Translations under genes and position numbers: made by a program
Notes under the pieces: generated by a model
The model's input: the letters and a program-made list of their open reading frames with translations, nothing else
The model's database searches: none
Told to the model about the DNA's origin: nothing
Shown here: piece after piece, positions 1 to 11,382 of the stretch
Position numbering within the stretch: position 1 is the first letter of the stretch
How the letters are laid out: each line of letters begins with the position of its first letter
Origin: Uloborus plumipes
Lineage: Eukaryota > Arthropoda > Arachnida > Araneae > Uloboridae
Direction of reading: 5' to 3'
DNA length: 64,000 nt
Assembly: GCA_038373865.1 (NCBI GenBank)
Contig: JAXGGA010004508.1
Coordinates: forward strand, 23,557-87,556

Positions 1-1101
1 AGCGAAATCGTATACCAATTAAGATATTGTCGTTTGGAAATTTAAATTCTTTTTGAAGATAATTTTTTGTTATATTTAAAATTAATGGTGAAGAAAGTAT
101 CAGCCCAGGGTGATCAACGTTGTTACTTTTTTATATAAAAGGGGGTAAAGCAGCTTAAGTTTAGGGAATTACATACTCCACTAAAGTATACTTAAATACT
201 TTGTTAAAATCGAGCGGCATCAAATAATTGTATTACAATTTAGATTATAACTGGCTTACTTAAAACATGTTTATGAAGACAAAAAGGTTTATCAATACGT
301 TTTAGGAGATAGGAATGTATTTCTGCATATATACAAACTAATGTTACATTAGTTAAGTGTTGTTACAACTACTGTTTACAACTAATGTTACATTAGTTAA
401 AATTACTTCGAGTTTTGAAATTGGAAGAAAAAAAAAACTCAGAGTCACATGAAGGTAAAATAAAAAGATAATTAAAGTCGTCAAATTGAATACTATTTAA
501 AAACTATTGTATTAAAATTTAAAATTCTTAGCTACGTATTTTTAAAACGGAAGATGTAATAAAGTCTTTTGAGACTTATGTTAAAATTTAATCCGGTACT
601 TGGAATATGTGCCGGTACTTCGAAAATTTTTCTTAAAAAATGCGATTGTAAGTTTTATCATTGCTATTGATGCTTTTTAAGAATTTAATAAATTTCAAAC
701 GACGATTCGAACAGAATCTATCAATAAAAAATATTGATATGCATTTCTATAAGCAATACTAATAGGAAAGCGTAATCCCAATTATGGAAAACAAATTAAA
801 TTTCTTTTAACCATTTTTTAAATTTCTTGATTGTAGAAGAACATCGAAAAATTTTCAAAATAAATTTTATTTACAGCAATAAATAGGAAACCTCAAAGTG
901 TCAGCCATCGAATCATCATTCATGTATTCCTTGTGCTTTTTGCGTAAGGATGTAGGGCGGATGCGAGCTCTAAAAAGGAAACTTTTAAATTGCACGACGA
1001 TCATAAACCTGGGGATGAAGGAAAAGTTAAAGGAAAAATCCACTTTTCACTCTGATATTTTCCAGGAAAAAAACTCTTTCCCGCATGAAATGTTGTAGGT
1101 C
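1..1101. other. AT-rich intronic or intergenic sequence
   Basis: No exon, RNA gene or complete element was recognised. A 17-base word, ACTAATGTTACATTAGTTA-like, occurs twice near 338 and 381. The small plus-strand ORF at 898-1098 has no recognisable motif or splice context. Confidence 0.5.
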
Positions 1102-1174
1102 AAAATCACCAGTCATAAGCATCAGTCATCAAATTATTCACCAAGTTTTATGCCGCTGAATAATTTTCCCACTT
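1102..1174. promoter_or_regulatory. Two-block module, copy 1 (putative conserved non-coding element)
   Basis: The left block begins AAAATCACCAGTCATAAGC and a middle block reads TCAAATTATTCA. The right block TAATTTTCCCACTT starts 59 bases after the left block. A second copy lies at 3871-3944 with 60-base spacing. The blocks are better conserved than the sequence between them, which looks like selection on binding sites rather than a young duplication. That interpretation is inference; an old dispersed repeat would give a similar picture. Confidence 0.4.
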
Positions 1175-2000
1175 AGGCTGGAGAAAGTGCTTAGAAGAAA
1201 ACTGCAGTAAGTCGTTTTTTTCAGCGGTTATAACGTTTTATGTTTTTTGATGTATTTGAGATAAAAATGTAATAAACAATTTTTTAGCTGCTTGTAGGAA
1301 GTAAAAGAAGTATTGTGTTTAAGAAAAACTTTCTCAAATTTCAATTTAAATTTCTGTTTTAATCACCATTGAATCTTTTTTGACTTAAGAAATAAATAAA
1401 TACCTTTATTCTTAAAGAATAAAAGAATATGAAACAGCATAATAATGCAGATATGAGTAGTAAAACTGCATACAGCTGTCTCGCCGTTACAAGGGAGTCT
1501 CTTTCAAGCAAAATAGTTTAAGCTTATGGATGAAAAGCTTTTGTCGTATGTCCTTTCACGTATAAGCTCAAATTATTTGCATTGAGAAAAATGCCCCTTA
1601 TAACGCCGAAACACGAGTGTGCGATTTTCCCACTCATTTGTGTCATTACTACGTTATTTCTTGTTCTTTTATCTTCCATTTTGGCTTGTGCTTCGTTCCA
1701 TGGTACGTAAGTACGAACGTAGGGACGTATGAGGAACCAAATTAGCCTTAGACTATTCCTGACTCAATTTTTAGGAGTTTCGTCTTGACGTTTGCACGTG
1801 GGTATATGTGTGCAGAACTCAAAAATGATTTGTTGTAGAAGAATTAAATTTCGTATTTAGAACGTGTACAATATCTAATTGAGATCGAATGTTATAAAAT
1901 TCCCCTTTATGACTCAGATTTCTGGAATTTGTTTATTCTTGACTTTACACACCTTTGTGAGGTAATAACAAATGTCCTATTCATCAGAAATGTCTCTTTC

Positions 2001-2324
2001 CTAACTTTTCTTATTTAAAGTATTTAATTTTTCAGGCGATATATAAGGATATAAAATATGCTCAATCATTCGAGTATATTTGAAGCATTTCCCGTTAATC
2101 GAAGAACATGATGTTCCTTCACACATGGATTTGAGGTGGCAAAATATATTTTCCTCAATAGTTATTTCTCTGGCATAACTTTTCTTATTTAAAGCATTTA
2201 ATTTTTTAGACGATACATAAGGACATAAAATATGCTCAAACACCCGAGTAACATATGATGCATTTCCTGTTAATGGAAGAACATCATGTCCCTTAAAAAC
2301 ATAAAGCAAACGGATTCTTTTCAA
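2001..2324 (-). repeat. Diverged tandem duplication, 174-bp period, open on the minus strand
   Basis: Two units begin AACTTTTCTTATTTAAAG at 2003 and 2177, a period of 174 bases (58 codons). A single 107-codon minus-strand frame stays open through both units, and both translate to a similar segment around EHIL-PY and LN-LNKKS. No family is recognised. Because the period is a multiple of three, the frame would stay open by chance if one unit was open, so coding is not shown. It could equally be an old intronic duplication. Confidence 0.6.
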
Positions 2325-3060
2325 AGAAGAAGCTTTAATCTAATGCTCCAGGGCTCTTGTTACAATATAGCTAAAATTACATTATGGGTGAAAAGTAAAG
2401 GAACTTTTTCTTAAGCCTTGTGATTGCCAAGGGCGTTGCGTTGAGGCTCACCGAAATCAATTCTTGCCTTTTTATTTATGAGGAAAATATCTTTGAAAGA
2501 GTAGTTTATGTTGGGAAGCAGGAAAGGAATAGAAGATATAACAAAAGGAGTTGCCAGCGTCCAATTTTTACAAAGCAGAAGAAATATAAAAGCCGTATTT
2601 ATAACTTTTGATCTCAGAGTATAATAACCTCTTAATAAGGTACACGCCCTTGATTTGCCATTTTGAGTAATGAATTTTCTACTTGTTGGAATGTGCACAA
2701 AATAAACATATTATGGGCTGGACGCAATGTTTTCATGTTTCTCTTTGACAAAAGATAATTACCAAGGCGTCAGGCCCGATTTTCATGAAGGATAATGAAG
2801 TGCAAGATGATATAAAATAATTTTACTGGAAGCAATGAAGAACTTCGTTCTGTTGATTAATATTTGGTTTTATTCCATGAGCAGCAAAAAGTAATGCGTA
2901 TATTATAATTTTGATAACATTCAATTACAATACTATCCAATTTTCCGTAGCACATTTAATGCAACTAACATGCAAGTTGCATGAAGCCAAAATGTTTCAT
3001 TTTCTGCGTTTCTTTCTTTTGAACGAAAACAAAGGCATGATTAATTTTCAAAAAGAAGGA

Positions 3061-3410
3061 ATTTAATTATGTATGTTGTTATGTTAGGGCTTACATTAGA
3101 AGTAACCGGAAAAATCATGCTACGGTTTATTTTTCGATCAGATCTCCTTTCCAGGGAAATACAGTATGCACCATAACTATGATATGTTAATAAATATATA
3201 CTCCTTCAATAAATTATCAAGCATATATAACATGCATTTAATTATGTATGTTGTTATGTTAGGGCTTACATTAGAAGTAACCGGAAAAATCATGCTACGG
3301 TTTATTTTTCGATCAGATCTCCTTTCCAGGGAAATACAGTATGCACCATAACTATGATATGTTAATAAATATATACTCCTTCAATAAATTATCAAGCATA
3401 TATAACATGC
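3061..3410. repeat. Identical tandem duplication of a 175-bp unit
   Basis: Bases 3061-3235 and 3236-3410 appear identical by reading, head to tail. The shared sequence runs a few bases past the second unit (CATGCAT). The unit has no ORF or RNA motif that I recognise. Identity in neutral AT-rich sequence implies a very recent event or an assembly or polymerase-slip artefact. Confidence 0.85.
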
Positions 3411-3870
3411 ATATTATTGCACATTTTATTTTCTCAACATTGGGCTTCATGAAACGAGTGTTTGAATTAAGAACGGAAACTTTCTTTTTGAGCGTGAAAC
3501 CGCCATAACTCATCTGAGGCCTTTTTATAAATCATCGGCACTTCAACTGGCCATTCATCATCAAAATAATTCTAACCGCCATTTTTGTTTTCCTTGCTTC
3601 TCGAAGCTATCAGAGGTCATAAGTGGGAAGACCCAAAAATCATTTTTTGCTACGTCCATATATTCCCAGTTGCTTTAGCATAAAAAAAATGGAGCGAAAG
3701 ATGAGAGAGAGAAAAAATAAACAAAAACAGAGGGCAGAAATTCAGGAAAAGACATTTACCTGGAAGCAGGAAAAAAAAGATGGAATATAAGGCTAAATGG
3801 AACGCTTCGCATTTTGATGAGTTTTAGCGAAAAATATTTTCCTCCGCAGCAAGAGAAATATCCGCAGATG

Positions 3871-3944
3871 AAAATCACCAGTCATAAGCGTCCAACATCA
3901 AATTATTCAGCAACTTCTTGATCCGCTGTATAATTTTCCCACTT
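3871..3944. promoter_or_regulatory. Two-block module, copy 2 (putative conserved non-coding element)
   Basis: Same block order as at 1102-1174: AAAATCACCAGTCATAAGC, then TCAAATTATTCA, then TAATTTTCCCACTT 60 bases from the start. It lies in the same direction 2.8 kb downstream. The sequence on either side is not obviously duplicated. Confidence 0.4.
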
Positions 3945-5979
3945 GGCACTGGTGATATACTGGGCATTAGAGCGAGTACAGTCATAAAGATCTTCTGAAA
4001 TTGTCTGTTTATGCTTAGCAAATGTGAGAAAGTTTCTCTAGCTTAAATTAAACTGCAAGTAGCATTGATTGGACTGAAGAAGTCAACTGCTATAGGTACA
4101 AAAAATGTCTTTTTGGATCCGTAAATCTGAATTAGAGATTGCGTAAACAATATGTTAAGTTAGAATTGTAAAATACAATAATAAATTAATTTTACCTTAC
4201 TCTATATTTCAGAGATTAATAATTAATTTTTTTAAGATTGTTCTGCGAAGCAAAATGTATCAGTACGCTCTGAATTTGAACATATATATTCCCCTTTCGA
4301 TAAAAATCAAATTTTTTCGCAATTTTTCGTTGCCTATCTCGTTTTACATGAGATGCTTATTGGCTAATAGTTTTAATACAACCTCCTCTAATAATTAAAC
4401 TTAAAAGTTTCATAGAAACTTTGAAAGTTATTTCTCAAAGGTCACTGATATACTACACTACAACCTTTTTTAGGGTACATAAAAGAAATAGCTTCATCCC
4501 CGTAAATACAAACAAAACTTTTTTGCATACATTTCCTATTTCTCGAATACTCTTCTGCCATTTTAACTCAAGAACGCTATTTTCACTTGCACTCTCTCTG
4601 GAAAAAAATCGAACGCATATAAAAACGAATCATTTACTAACTCTAAACTCTTCCCATACGATAAATTGAATGGAAAGCGTAGAGGATAAATAGAAGTTTT
4701 CGTGGTCATCGACTAGCATTTGTAGATAAAACCACCCTCAAAGGAGATTTTTATGCAACAGTACTCGTATAACAAAAGGAGTTACCTAAGATTTGAGAGG
4801 GTTTCGCCGTTTATGTAGATGGCTCTTAAAAGAAAAGGGATTCGAGGGAGTTTGGAGTCGAAATGAAGGTGAAATAAATTTGTAGCTTTTAGCGAGAACC
4901 ATCAAACCAAGCTCGTAAAGTGAAAGTCGGACATTTCTAACGATTGAACTGCATTGGTAGAGATATTATAGGTCTTTTTTGTACCACGGTTAATGAGATG
5001 CATAAAATAGATGGAGGTCTTTTCTTTGTCGATTTTGTATTTGAATTGATTTAAAAACGACTGAAATCGTTTTGCATATGTGAAATATGTTTGTGTGGGA
5101 CGTAAAATGTTTCGGCGCTAATAAAGTTATTTCTATGCCCTAAAAACATTCTGAAAAGATATTTAAAACTGGAATACTTAGACCCAAAAACTCTTTTCAA
5201 AAACATAAAAGCGTCGATGCAAATTTAATATTTGATTGCACTGAAGGAAAAATGCGTTAATTATGGCTTTGATAGCGTGCCTATTTAATTGTTTATTCAA
5301 AAGGCATTTTAAAATGAGATACGTTCAAAAACTTCATCTTGCCAGATTTGGGTTTTAATAAATGCACAACCCTGATGGAATCTTCCATCAAAAAGTATTC
5401 TCTAAAACAATTTATCTGGATTTTTTTTTTAAATTTAAGTATTTAGAAAATATTCTATTCTAGATAATACATATTGGTTATTCAATTCTTTACTATTGTT
5501 TAAAATGTAAGAGTAATGATCAAAATTGCTAAATTTTATTCATTTGCGGGGCAAAAAATGGCTAAATCTCAAGAGTAATATTTTTCAAGAAAAAAATAAA
5601 CCGTTTAGGAGTACAGAATATTATAAATATAGTGTCTAACACTGCTGTTGTTTGTTGAACCATAAAATCGAACTCTAAATGGAGTGGAATATGGGTAAAA
5701 AAGACATAACTTAATAAATTACCGAGTGATATGGAAAGCAATTAAAACACTCATGATAGCTGTTCGCATTGTTACAAAGAGTCAACTAGGTGTTCACATT
5801 TTAAATTCATTTTTAATTAATTTATTTCTGCAAAAAAAAAAAAAAAATGTTACGAAAGAACATTTTAATCTCAAAAAATATTTATAAACCTCGTAACGCT
5901 CTACGCAAACAAACAATTAACCACATAAATTGAAAAAGATAAGTAGTCATAACACCTCTAATTTATTTTTCAGTTGCTT
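3945..5979. other. AT-rich sequence without recognised features
   Basis: The plus-strand ORF at 4421-4669 is low-complexity in amino-acid content and shows no domain. No tRNA, terminal inverted repeat or splice-flanked exon was seen. Confidence 0.45.
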
Positions 5980-6400
5980 TTAACCCTTTAAGCGGTTTGC
6001 CCGTACGGTGTACGTGCTACCCGAAATTGGCCTCATCTGGTTTGCCCGTACGGCGTACGGGCATCGATATTTTCAGATTTCCTTTTCTGGTTTTCCCGAA
6101 CTGTTCGGAAAATTGTAAACCTCAAAATTCACAGTAAGTGTGAGAAATTTTTGCATAATTTGTAAACCATTCATTACTGCATGCAGAATGTACTTGAAAA
6201 AAAAATATTTGGGGATTTTGTGACCAAAATTGTAAAATAAAAAATATTGTAAAAGCATTGAAAACGAAAAAAAAAAAAAAAAAATTAAAAATTCTTTATA
6301 TTCTTATTCTGTTAAGTATGGTACTTAACTATATGCAACAAAAAAATATGCCTTTTTTGGAAGCATTTCTGGTAAAATAATTGACCGCTTAAAGGGTTAA
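5980..6400. mobile_element. piggyBac-type MITE with intact TTAA target duplication
   Basis: TTAA at 5980-5983 and 6397-6400 flanks a 413-bp element. Its ends are inverted repeats: CCCTTTAAGCGGT at the left and its complement ACCGCTTAAAGGG at the right. CCC...GGG ends with TTAA duplication are the piggyBac signature. The left part holds two copies of a TTTGCCCGTACGG word, at about 5996 and 6041. There is no transposase, so it depends on an enzyme in trans. The minus ORF at 6073-6258 is probably incidental. Confidence 0.85.
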
Positions 6401-8001
6401 GCACTTTAATGAGATATTGACCGACTTTATCAAAATTCGCATCATATCTAAAGAATAATTATGTATATTGATTTAAAAAAATAAGACATTTAAATGAAAG
6501 TACTATTCAACAATGACCATGATCAGCAATGAATTTTCAGTTGAAGACTTACTTACATTTTAGGATAAAAGTATTTAAAATAATTATATAATTCACGTTA
6601 TAATTACATTAAAACGTTGGAACAAATTTTATATGATGAGAAAAATTAGGAGTTCCTATAGATATTTAATTCTAATTTGTGCAAGCATTTTGTCGTTCTT
6701 AAACTAGAGGATTGATGTCAACATGTTGGAAAAAATTAGAATAAACTAATAATCAATAGTAAATAAATTATTTTAACTATAGAGTATTTATTGCGTTGTC
6801 ATGGAGGCTGATGTTGTATATAAAATTTCAAAAGAATCCAACTACTGGAAGTGAGTGAAAATTGCGTTTCAAGATTTTACCCAAACAGATATATACCATA
6901 CCAAGTAAAAAAAAAAAAAAGATAAAATATAAGTTAGAGTCATGATACCAATACCAATAGAAAATGAAGATCCAACGAAAAAAAAAAACATATCTTAATA
7001 GTACAGCGAAACACTTTTCGGGAAAAAAGACAAGCAAAACACTCCCAAACCAGCGTTTATGTTTGCATAAATTGAACACCATGAAGACAAATTGAGCCAG
7101 TGACTGAAAGAAGACTAAATCACTGTGATAGGAAGCTTGACATGTCATCGGTCAACATGGTGTCAAACGCTGTCACCGGATACAGGTGACAAGCCTCGGT
7201 GTTTTGTTTTCAGTTTCAGCAGGAGGTAGGGTGAAGCGATTAAGGCGATGAAGGTTTGGGAAACTCTTCCATGTGAAGAATAAAAAGAAAGGATGGCTCT
7301 CTTTTTTCTTTTATAGGCGAAATAAATATTAGATAAAGTTATAAAATAAGAGGTTTGCCAATAAATTGAGGGATTTTGGAGGTTCTGATTTTTCTTAGAG
7401 TAATAAAGCATTAAAAACTATGTGTTACCGCGTCTTAAAGATATAAAGGAATTTTTAATTGATGTGGTTATAACTTCCGTTGTATACGGCATCCTGCAAC
7501 TGAATTAGTGAAGATATTGTCACCAAATTCTAAAAAAGAGTTATGCGTGACATGCATTTAAATAATTAAAAGAAATGTTTTTAGCTAAAAAATGCAGACC
7601 AAGGAACTTTGAATTTAAGAAAAGACCATTTTTCTCGGTTTTGTACATTACTTCACACACATTTTGTTTTAAAATCAAAAATGTTTAATGCATTTTTTGT
7701 GGATCATTTCTTTCATTCCAATTTACTGTTTTTCATATAAAACGCAAACTAGCGTAAATTGTTTGAACTTTTCTTTGAATTTTTCTTGATGCGTATATCT
7801 CAGATACCGCTTTTTATACATGCGAGCAACGTGATTAACAATAAGTTTTGTGTCCAGTAAGATTAGGAACAATAAATCCATTTTTTTTAAATGATGCTTC
7901 AAATTCAAAAACTAGATGAGCAGTTGAGAAAATTTTACTTGTTATTCTGGTTAAATATAATTTTTATTGAACGAAATATCTTGTAGAGTTATCTATATAT
8001 A
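6401..8001. other. AT-rich sequence without recognised features
   Basis: The minus ORFs at 6828-7148 and 7163-7411 are rich in Phe, Tyr and Lys from A/T tracts and show no domain. No TIR pair was found. Confidence 0.45.
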
Positions 8002-8960
8002 CTAGCTGCGTGGCCCGGCGTTGCACGGGCTGTAATGTAGTGAAGGCAGTTGGAGAAAACTACTCGCCACCAAGGCGGCTCGCCTTTAAAGTAATGAGGA
8101 AAGTTTAAACAGTTTACTCGCCGTCAAGGCGGCTCGCCTTTACAGTAGCGATTAAAGTTTCAATAAACTACTCGCCGCCAAGGCGGCTCGCCTTTAAAGT
8201 ACCAAGGAAATGTTTAATAAACTACTCCCCGCTAAAGCGGCTCGCTAAAAAGCTTTCCTGCATCAAAGAATCAATCGAATTAGCACATGCTTCCTCAAAA
8301 ATAAAGACGATGTCAAGTAGCGCATACTTAGCACTCTCCCTAAATAACAAACAAAATTCCTTTCCAAAAACAATTATTTCCAAACCGCTTTCTTCCTGTA
8401 AAATTAATTGCAAAATTCTAAACGAAAAAGTTCTTTTAATATTTGGATCGCAGCCAAAAAAAGTCCCTTCTAAAAACAGCAATTGCAATTTTATTTAAAA
8501 ACACATTTTCAAAATGCTACCAGAGAAAAAATATGTCATTAATAATTAGAATAAAAACAATTGTTAGAACTTTGTTATAACACGTATTCAAAATGACAAT
8601 GGAAAAAAAAACACTTTCATTTTAAAAAGTTCAAATTAATTAACGTTTTAGTTTCAAATCGCAACGGAAAGAAATAAATATCTTGGAATTTTAAATAGTT
8701 CAATAATTTAATTAACGTTTTAATTCAAAATGGCAACGGTAAGAAATAAATGTCTTGGAAATTTAATCATTTTTTGGCTTAATCGCTTTAAATTTGACTA
8801 CTTATTAATTGATATCTTCGCTATTTAAAATCGTATGATCATAGAAATTGAAACTAATGAAGCCTGAAAAATTACCTATCTATCGGTACCTGGTTCGACT
8901 TTCAGTTCATTGGCGTTCAGGAGAAAGAAGCGTGACATAGAAAGATAGATACTCAGTATT
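8002..8960 (-). mobile_element. Helitron 3' end and body, minus orientation
   Basis: Read on the minus strand, the sequence ends in a GC-rich hairpin (GCCCGTGCAACGCCGGGC) followed by CACGCAGCTAGT. A hairpin just before CTAG/T is the Helitron 3' end. The right limit is uncertain; it probably abuts the plus-oriented Helitron copies that begin near 8965. An 88-codon minus ORF at 8222-8488 has no motif that I recognise. Confidence 0.7.
8061..8250. repeat. Four 54-bp tandem repeats with a hairpin
   Basis: Units begin TACTCGCC (or TACTCCCC) at 8061, 8115, 8169 and 8223, exactly 54 bases apart. Each carries AAGGCGGCTCGCCTT, which can fold on itself. The fourth unit is degraded. They sit just inside the Helitron 3' end, where Helitrons often carry minisatellites. 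Confidence 0.85.
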
Positions 8961-8964
8961 TAAT

Positions 8965-9268
8965 ATAAGTAGATATAAAAGAAAGTCGTGTTAGTTACAC
9001 TATTTTATAACTCAAGAACGGCTGTACCGATATGGCTAAAAATTGGTGGGTAGGTAGCTCAGAGCCAGGAGACGGACATAAGCTATAACCTATATGTGTC
9101 AGTTACATAAATAGAAAAACTGTCTTATTGACTAAGCCTTTTTACTAAGCCTTTTTTGACACCTCCATGGCTGAGCGACATAAAGAACACGTTCTGGCAG
9201 GTTCCGGAATGCAGTAAACAGGTTGTAAGTTAGCGGGGCGTTGAGTATTATTTGACTTTTTCGGGAAA
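8965..9268 (+). mobile_element. Helitron-family 5' segment, copy A
   Basis: Contains ATAAAAGAAAGTCGTGTTAG at about 8976, followed by a shared block of about 280 bases. The block includes ACTCAAGAACGGCTGTACCG and a later segment about dropping onto the word CTCCATGGCTGAGCGACATA. Copies B and C repeat this order. The 5' terminal TC is not clear here, so this copy may be truncated. Confidence 0.7.
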
Positions 9269-9742
9269 TCTATATATATAAAAGAAAGTCGTGTTAGTTA
9301 CACTACTTATAACTCAAGAACGGCTGTACCGATATGGCTAAAAATTGGTGGGTAGGTAGCTTAGAGCCAGGAGACGGACAGAGGTTATAATTTATGTGTG
9401 TCAGTTACATAAATAGAAAAACTGTCTTATTGACTAAGTCTTTTTACTCAGCCTTTTTTGACACCTCCATGGCTGAGCGACATAAAGCACACGTTCTGGC
9501 AGCTTCCGGCGCGCAGCAAACAGGTTGTAAGTTAGAGGTGCGTTGAGTGTTATTTTACTTTTTTGTGAAGTGAATTATAAACAAACGCGTTACTTCCCTT
9601 GAAATTTATATGTGATAAGCTGTCAGAAATGATTGTCACTTAAGAGTTTTTATGCCTCTGAGGCTGAGAGGTAGAAAGCGCTTGGTGGGATGGCTCCTGC
9701 ACTGCAGTTAAAGAGGTTGCTCTTCTCACTACTATTCTATCT
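9269..9742 (+). mobile_element. Helitron-family 5' segment, copy B
   Basis: Starts TCTATATATATAAAAGAAAG at 9269, the TC start expected for a Helitron. It repeats copy A for about 300 bases and then continues into an additional block (GCGTTACTTCCCTTGAAATT, then a poly-pyrimidine stretch) before copy C. Head-to-tail 5' ends suggest repeated insertion into, or rolling-circle read-through of, the same element. Confidence 0.75.
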
Positions 9743-10057
9743 TCTATATATATAAAAGAAAGTCGTGTTAGTTACACTATTTATAACTCAAGAACGGCTG
9801 TACCGATATGGCTAAAAATTGGTGGGTAGGTAGCTCAGAGCCAGGAGACGGACATAAGCTATAATCTATATGTGTCAGTTACATAAATAGAAAAACTGTC
9901 TTATTGACTAAGCCTTTTTTGACACCTCCATGGCTGAGCGACATAAAGAACACGTTCTGGCAGGTTCCGGAACGCAGTAAACAGGTTGTAAGTTAGCTGG
10001 GCGTTGAGTATTATTTGACTTTTTCGGGAAATAAATTATAAACAAACGCGTTACTGT

Positions 10058-10596
10058 CTAAAATTTTTTCGTGCGACCTCCGCCGCATCTGCGTACGCGC
10101 CAAGTCTCTTCGGACTTTCTCGAAATAGGAGGGAAAAGCGACGAGGAAGTAGCAAGCGAACAAAAGCTGAAGGCATCGGGTAGTGCGCATCCAAAACCTA
10201 ACTTCCCTTTTTCAGATGGAAGCGTCCGTGGCTGCCAGGCGCACAAAACGCAAACAGACAGTACTTCCCTTGAAATTTGTATGTGATAAGCTGTCAGAAA
10301 CTATTGCTCAATCCTAGGATCCCGATGATCCCAACCAATATGCCGTTTGAATTTAAAAGACTTCAATTTCCGATCCGTCTTGCATTTGTCATGACCTTTA
10401 ACAAATCACAAGGCCAATCCTTAAAAGTTTGTGGTTTGAATCTAGAACATCATTGTTTTTCCCATGGTCAATTACTAAACACCTTCAGCTTTAGTTCGCG
10501 GACTACTTCCTCCTTGCTTTTCCTCTCCATTTCGAGAAAGTCCAGAGACTTGGCGCGTGCGGAGATGAGGCGGAGGTCGCACGAAAAAATTTTTGA
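10058..10596. repeat. Inverted 130-bp block around the helicase remnant
   Basis: AAAATTTTTTCGTGCGACCT with the following GC-rich sequence at 10058-10180 recurs in reverse at 10478-10596. The minus translation of the right arm (SLDFLEMERKSKEEVV-) and the plus translation of the left arm (SDFLEIGGKSDEEVAS-) match. The block may once have been coding in one orientation, but no family is recognised. Confidence 0.75.
10301..10480 (+). pseudogene. Helitron Pif1-like helicase, C-terminal fragment
   Basis: The plus frame reads PTNMPFEFKRLQFPIR, then AFVMTFNKSQGQSL and CGLNLEHHCFSHGQL. This is the C-terminal end of the Pif1-type helicase of Helitron Rep/helicase proteins, with the conserved TxNKSQGQ motif and FSHGQLY region. 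Only about 60 residues remain of a protein that is normally well over 1000. After HGQL the frame runs directly into the inverted-repeat block, so the last helicase motif is lost. Upstream there is no Walker A or Rep domain. It is a decayed remnant inside a non-autonomous Helitron. Confidence 0.85.
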
Positions 10597-11288
10597 CTGT
10601 ATATGTGGCATGTTTACGGGTCGGAAGACCATCTGCGTTGTTTCTTTTTGCGCCTGATAATGAAACAAAAAATGTTGTGCATCACAAGGTACTTTAGTGA
10701 AGAGCAACCTATGTACTAAAATACAGAAACAATAATGAATGATTAATGTAGGTACTTAATTTTTTTTTGTATTTTCTAATAATAAAAAACTTAATAAATT
10801 AAAAAATTTTCTTATTTATTGCCTTTAAGGCGGAACAGAGTTCGCCGGGTCAGCTAGTATATAAATAAAAATAAATTTTCAAGACCTTCACGGAAAGCAA
10901 CTTTGGGTGCCCCATCGGGAGATTTTTAGTGAAAATTTTCAATTAATTTAAAGCTAAAGAGCAGTGAATGCAGACACAAAAGCAAGTTAAAACTTTTATT
11001 CAAAGACTCGTTTTCATCTACGAAATGTATAAGCCATAGCTCAGAAGCAACTAACACCGATGTAGCATAGGTCCATAAAAACATTTTTAGTAATTATTAA
11101 ATAAAATTTGATATCTCCTAGAGTGATATCATGCAGATTAGTAATCTTTACTAGAAATATTCATTTGAAACATCATATTTAATTATGACAAGAAAGCTTT
11201 TCTAAATTTGAAAAATAAATACTTTTTTTAGATGAAAATAGACCCAATTATTTTTGAAAATTGAATTAAATACCTTTATCAAACTTAC

Positions 11289-11382
11289 CCAATTTAGATT
11301 GGCCGTACACAAATAAACATCCATCTGTCCCTCCAACAACGGCTTGAATAACATCGGGCAAAGAACTGGAACATACTTCCGC
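11289..11382 (-). CDS. KIF26/VAB-8-type kinesin, motor exon with degenerate P-loop
   Basis: A 94-bp exon on the minus strand with acceptor TTTTTGCAG before 11382 and donor G|GTAAGT after 11289. It runs 31 codons plus one base of the next Gly. The peptide starts AEVCSSSLPDVIQAVV and ends TDGCLFVYGQSKLG. In KIF26 proteins the segment after the first motor strands reads AEVC...VIQ.VV.G.DGC....GH.KLGKSYTM, so position and sequence both fit. The GQSKLG replaces the ATP-binding GQTGSGKT of active kinesins; KIF26 and nematode VAB-8 are atypical kinesins with impaired or absent ATPase. It joins in phase (0) to the exon at 12645-12845 across a 1262-bp intron. The next exon should begin with GK-SYTM, but I did not find it in the 11 kb to the left. 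Function is inferred from family: microtubule binding and guidance or migration signalling. Confidence 0.88.

Larger units (their letters stand above)
9743..10858 (+). mobile_element. Helitron with 5' TC end and 3' CTAGT end (copy C)
   Basis: Begins TCTATATATATAAAAG at 9743 and ends in a hairpin (GGCG...CGCC) followed by GGGTCAGCTAGT at about 10857. This is the complete pair of Helitron termini. Internally it carries a helicase C-terminal remnant (about 10301-10480) flanked by a 130-bp inverted repeat (10058-10180 and 10478-10596). It is far too short to be autonomous. Confidence 0.8.
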
